Of a DNA stretch of 27,710 nt, positions 24,124-27,710 are shown piece by piece. A program made the position numbers and the translations under genes. The stretch spans positions 1 to 27,710 of the forward strand of contig USGG01000023.1 of assembly GCA_900554215.1 (NCBI GenBank), given 5' to 3'. Origin of the DNA: an uncultured Megasphaera sp. Lineage in GTDB: Bacteria; Bacillota; Negativicutes; Veillonellales; Megasphaeraceae. Under the pieces are notes generated by a model that was not told where the DNA came from, did no database searches, and was given only the letters and a program-made list of their open reading frames with translations. Positions within the stretch are counted from its first letter, which is position 1, and each line of letters starts with the position of its first letter.

Positions 24124-24178
24124 AAACGGTATGGGACGACAGCCAGCTTATAGCAGCTGTCGTCCCATACCGTTTTTT
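24124..24178 (+). terminator. Strong intrinsic terminator of the crotonase-CoA-transferase operon
   Basis: A 20-bp perfect stem (24124-24143 with 24156-24175) capped by a 12-nt loop and followed by TTTTTT, about 25 bp after the last stop codon. The A-run on the other side also allows use from the opposite strand. Confidence 0.95.
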
Positions 24179-24226
24179 ATTTCTCAGCTCCTTCCATACG
24201 CCCGTCCATATATCTCTCTCGGCATC

Positions 24227-24255
24227 TTGACATATACCCTTACTGGGTATATTAT
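24227..24255 (+). promoter_or_regulatory. CsoR-controlled promoter of the copper operon
   Basis: TTGACA (24227-24232), a 17-nt spacer and TATTAT (24250-24255). The spacer is itself the operator palindrome, so repressor binding should block RNA polymerase. Confidence 0.9.
24233..24251. promoter_or_regulatory. CsoR operator 1 (in the promoter spacer)
   Basis: TATACCC-N5-GGGTATA, a perfect 7-bp inverted repeat matching the TACCC...GGGTA style of CsoR sites, located between the -35 and -10 elements. Confidence 0.85.
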
Positions 24256-24260
24256 GTTTA

Positions 24261-24279
24261 TATACCGGTATAGGGTATA
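24261..24279. promoter_or_regulatory. CsoR operator 2 (downstream of the -10)
   Basis: TATACCG-N5-GGGTATA, the same spacing and arms as operator 1 with one mismatch, about 10 nt past operator 1 and around the transcription start. It could bind a second CsoR tetramer. Confidence 0.7.
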
Positions 24280-24311
24280 TCATCTCTGCGCATATGTCAG
24301 GAGGGATACAT

Positions 24312-24626
24312 ATGGATTCTATGAACGATACGAGCTGCTGCGGAGGCATGAAGCTGAAGCACCGCGACGAGAAGGAATATAAACGACTGATTTCCCGGTT
24401 AAACCGGATTGAAGGGCAGGTACGGGGCATCAAGCGCATGGTGGAGACGGACCGATACTGCATCGATATCCTGATGCAGGTCACGGCCATCCAGTCGGCC
24501 TTGAATTCCTTCAATAAGGAACTCCTCGGCCAGCACATCAAGACCTGCGTCGTCCACGATATCCGCGAGGGGAAGGACGACGTCGTCGACGAGCTCGTCT
24601 GTACCCTGCAAAAATTGATGAAGTAA
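24312..24626 (+). CDS. csoR: CsoR-family copper-sensing repressor
   Basis: A 104-residue four-helix-bundle repressor with the Cu(I) ligand set Cys50-His75-Cys79 (in DRYCID and GQHIKTC), the C-H-C pattern of CsoR. The N-terminus carries an extra Cys-Cys pair (9-10). It represses the operon until Cu(I) binds; two operators cover its promoter. ATG 24312 is chosen for AGGAGGGA 6 nt upstream over an earlier ATG. It lies 12 bp before the ATPase gene, so they form one transcript. Confidence 0.93.
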   Translation: MDSMNDTSCCGGMKLKHRDEKEYKRLISRLNRIEGQVRGIKRMVETDRYCIDILMQVTAIQSALNSFNKELLGQHIKTCVVHDIREGKDDVVDELVCTLQKLMK

Positions 24627-24638
24627 GGGAGTGATTGC

Positions 24639-26929
<2,291 letters not shown>

Positions 26930-26930
<1 letters not shown>

Positions 26931-27631
26931 TGCATATCGAACAGGGAACCTCTCATATGGAAGTGCTGTCCGCCATCCGGGGACGGCTCCGGCTGCAGTT
27001 TGAAACGGCAGTCGCATCGGACGAACCCTTCCGGCGCGTCCCGGGGGTCTTAAGCTGCCGGTATAACCCGCGTATCCGCACCCTGCTGTGCGAATACGAC
27101 CCTGACGCGATCAGTGAAGAAAAGCTCATCGTCCGCCTCGGCGCGGCCTATGCCGCCCAGACGGACGCGGGGCTTCTGCACATCAAGCATTGCGAGGAAA
27201 AGGGCTTTTCGATGGCCCCCAGCGGCTATCTGGCGCTTTTCTTCATCGGGCTGGACGGCGCGCTGTCCCTGACGGGCTCGGCGCTGACCCAGTTCACCCG
27301 CTGGCTGTCCACGGGCGCAACGCTGGCCGCCGTGGTGGAGCATGGCTATCAGGAGCTCCATGTGCGCGGCAGCTTCGACCCGGAGGTCATGTCCGTGGTC
27401 TATCTCATCAATTCCGTCGGCAAGCCCGGCGCGGTGCGCGCCAGCCTGCTGGCGTGGATTATCACCTTTGGTCGTCATCTGATCCCCCGGGCTCCCCGGG
27501 AGCAGCCCTACCTGATCAAGCGCTGCAAAGATCAGCTCACTCTCACGCCCATGGCGGGCAGCGAAAGCGAACTGGCCTTTGCAGGCAGCATGTTCCGTCA
27601 GGGCATGGAAATGATGGCGCACAAAGGCTAA
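26930..27631 (+). CDS. HMA_2-type metal ATPase accessory protein
   Basis: A 233-residue protein whose N-terminal half resembles the HMA_2 fold, a ferredoxin-like metal-chaperone-like domain (GRLRLQF..., then VPGVLSCRYNPRIRTLLCEYDPD), but without the CxxC pair of copper HMA domains. Two hydrophobic stretches (about 97-122 and 155-185) suggest membrane association. HMA_2 proteins are found next to heavy-metal P-type ATPases. Its stop-start overlap with the ATPase gene (TAATG) indicates co-translation, and GGGAGG precedes the ATG. Codon use agrees with the ATPase C-half. Function is inferred from context only. Confidence 0.6.
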
Positions 27632-27671
27632 CTTTCCCGAAAGAAACAAACGACAAGGAGGATAAGGTTGT

Positions 27672-27710
27672 ATGTTGAATAACAATCCGTTGGTCAAGGG
27701 CATTCTGATC
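27672..27710 (+). CDS. Start of a further gene in the metal operon (partial)
   Basis: An ATG at 27672 preceded by AAGGAGGAT opens a frame of 13 codons (MLNNNPLVKGILI) running off the window. It lies 40 bp after the HMA_2 gene with no terminator between, so it is probably co-transcribed. The product cannot be identified from this fragment. Confidence 0.55.
   Translation, partial: MLNNNPLVKGILI

Overview
The window looks like chromosomal DNA of a strictly anaerobic, diderm member of the Firmicutes in the class Negativicutes, most like Megasphaera and relatives. The reasons are the mix of genes. A Skp/OmpH-type periplasmic chaperone with a signal peptide implies an outer membrane. It sits next to Firmicutes-type genes: a GerW/YtfJ-family protein with a DUF2953 partner, a Soj/Spo0J-DUF4446-M23 cluster, CsoR and a YlaK-type PhoH. 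The acyl-CoA and CoA-transferase genes fit a short-chain fatty acid fermenter. The DNA is GC-rich in coding parts, with AT-rich promoters and many clear intrinsic terminators. The genus is an inference from gene content, not a database result.

Layout. 1-2.6 kb: D-2-hydroxyacid dehydrogenase, DnaQ-like exonuclease and a divergent YgjP-type metallopeptidase, followed by an unexplained, densely structured intergenic segment ending in a bidirectional terminator. 2.8-7.4 kb (minus strand): chromosome-partition operon parA-parB-DUF4446-M23 peptidase, then a solitary periplasmic branched-chain amino-acid-type binding protein. 7.5-11.3 kb: a DUF4143 ATPase, a stand-alone MetH-activation-like protein, a degenerate RelB/DinJ-like antitoxin remnant and purA. 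11.5-17.9 kb (plus strand): PhoH-PIN protein, HD-domain hydrolase, Old Yellow Enzyme-family flavoprotein, DUF2953-GerW pair, OmpH/Skp and an AEC transporter. 18.0-19.9 kb (minus strand): an ArsR-controlled metalloid module (ArsP-like permease plus CxxC thioredoxin-like protein) with two matching operators. 20.1-24.1 kb (plus strand): a butyryl-CoA:acetate-type CoA-transferase, then an operon of a crotonase and a two-subunit AtoDA-type CoA-transferase behind a long structured leader. 24.2-27.7 kb: a copper module with two CsoR operator-like palindromes around the promoter, csoR, a copA-like P-type ATPase, an HMA_2-type accessory protein and the start of one more gene.

Three parts deserve most attention. 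(1) The P-type ATPase looks chimeric: its first ~455-480 residues read as a normal Cu(I) ATPase, while its C-terminal part has a different subfamily signature and different codon use, and that style continues to the window end. This is either a recombination breakpoint or an assembly join at the conserved DKTG region. (2) Three intergenic segments (about 2611-2811, 19897-20046 and 21703-21825) can fold into closed multi-helix RNAs that I cannot assign to a known class. The last lies in the leader of an acyl-CoA operon and is followed by a terminator-like hairpin, so it is a riboswitch candidate. (3) The ArsR module carries two operators of identical geometry, one at each transcription unit, which makes a testable two-promoter regulon.
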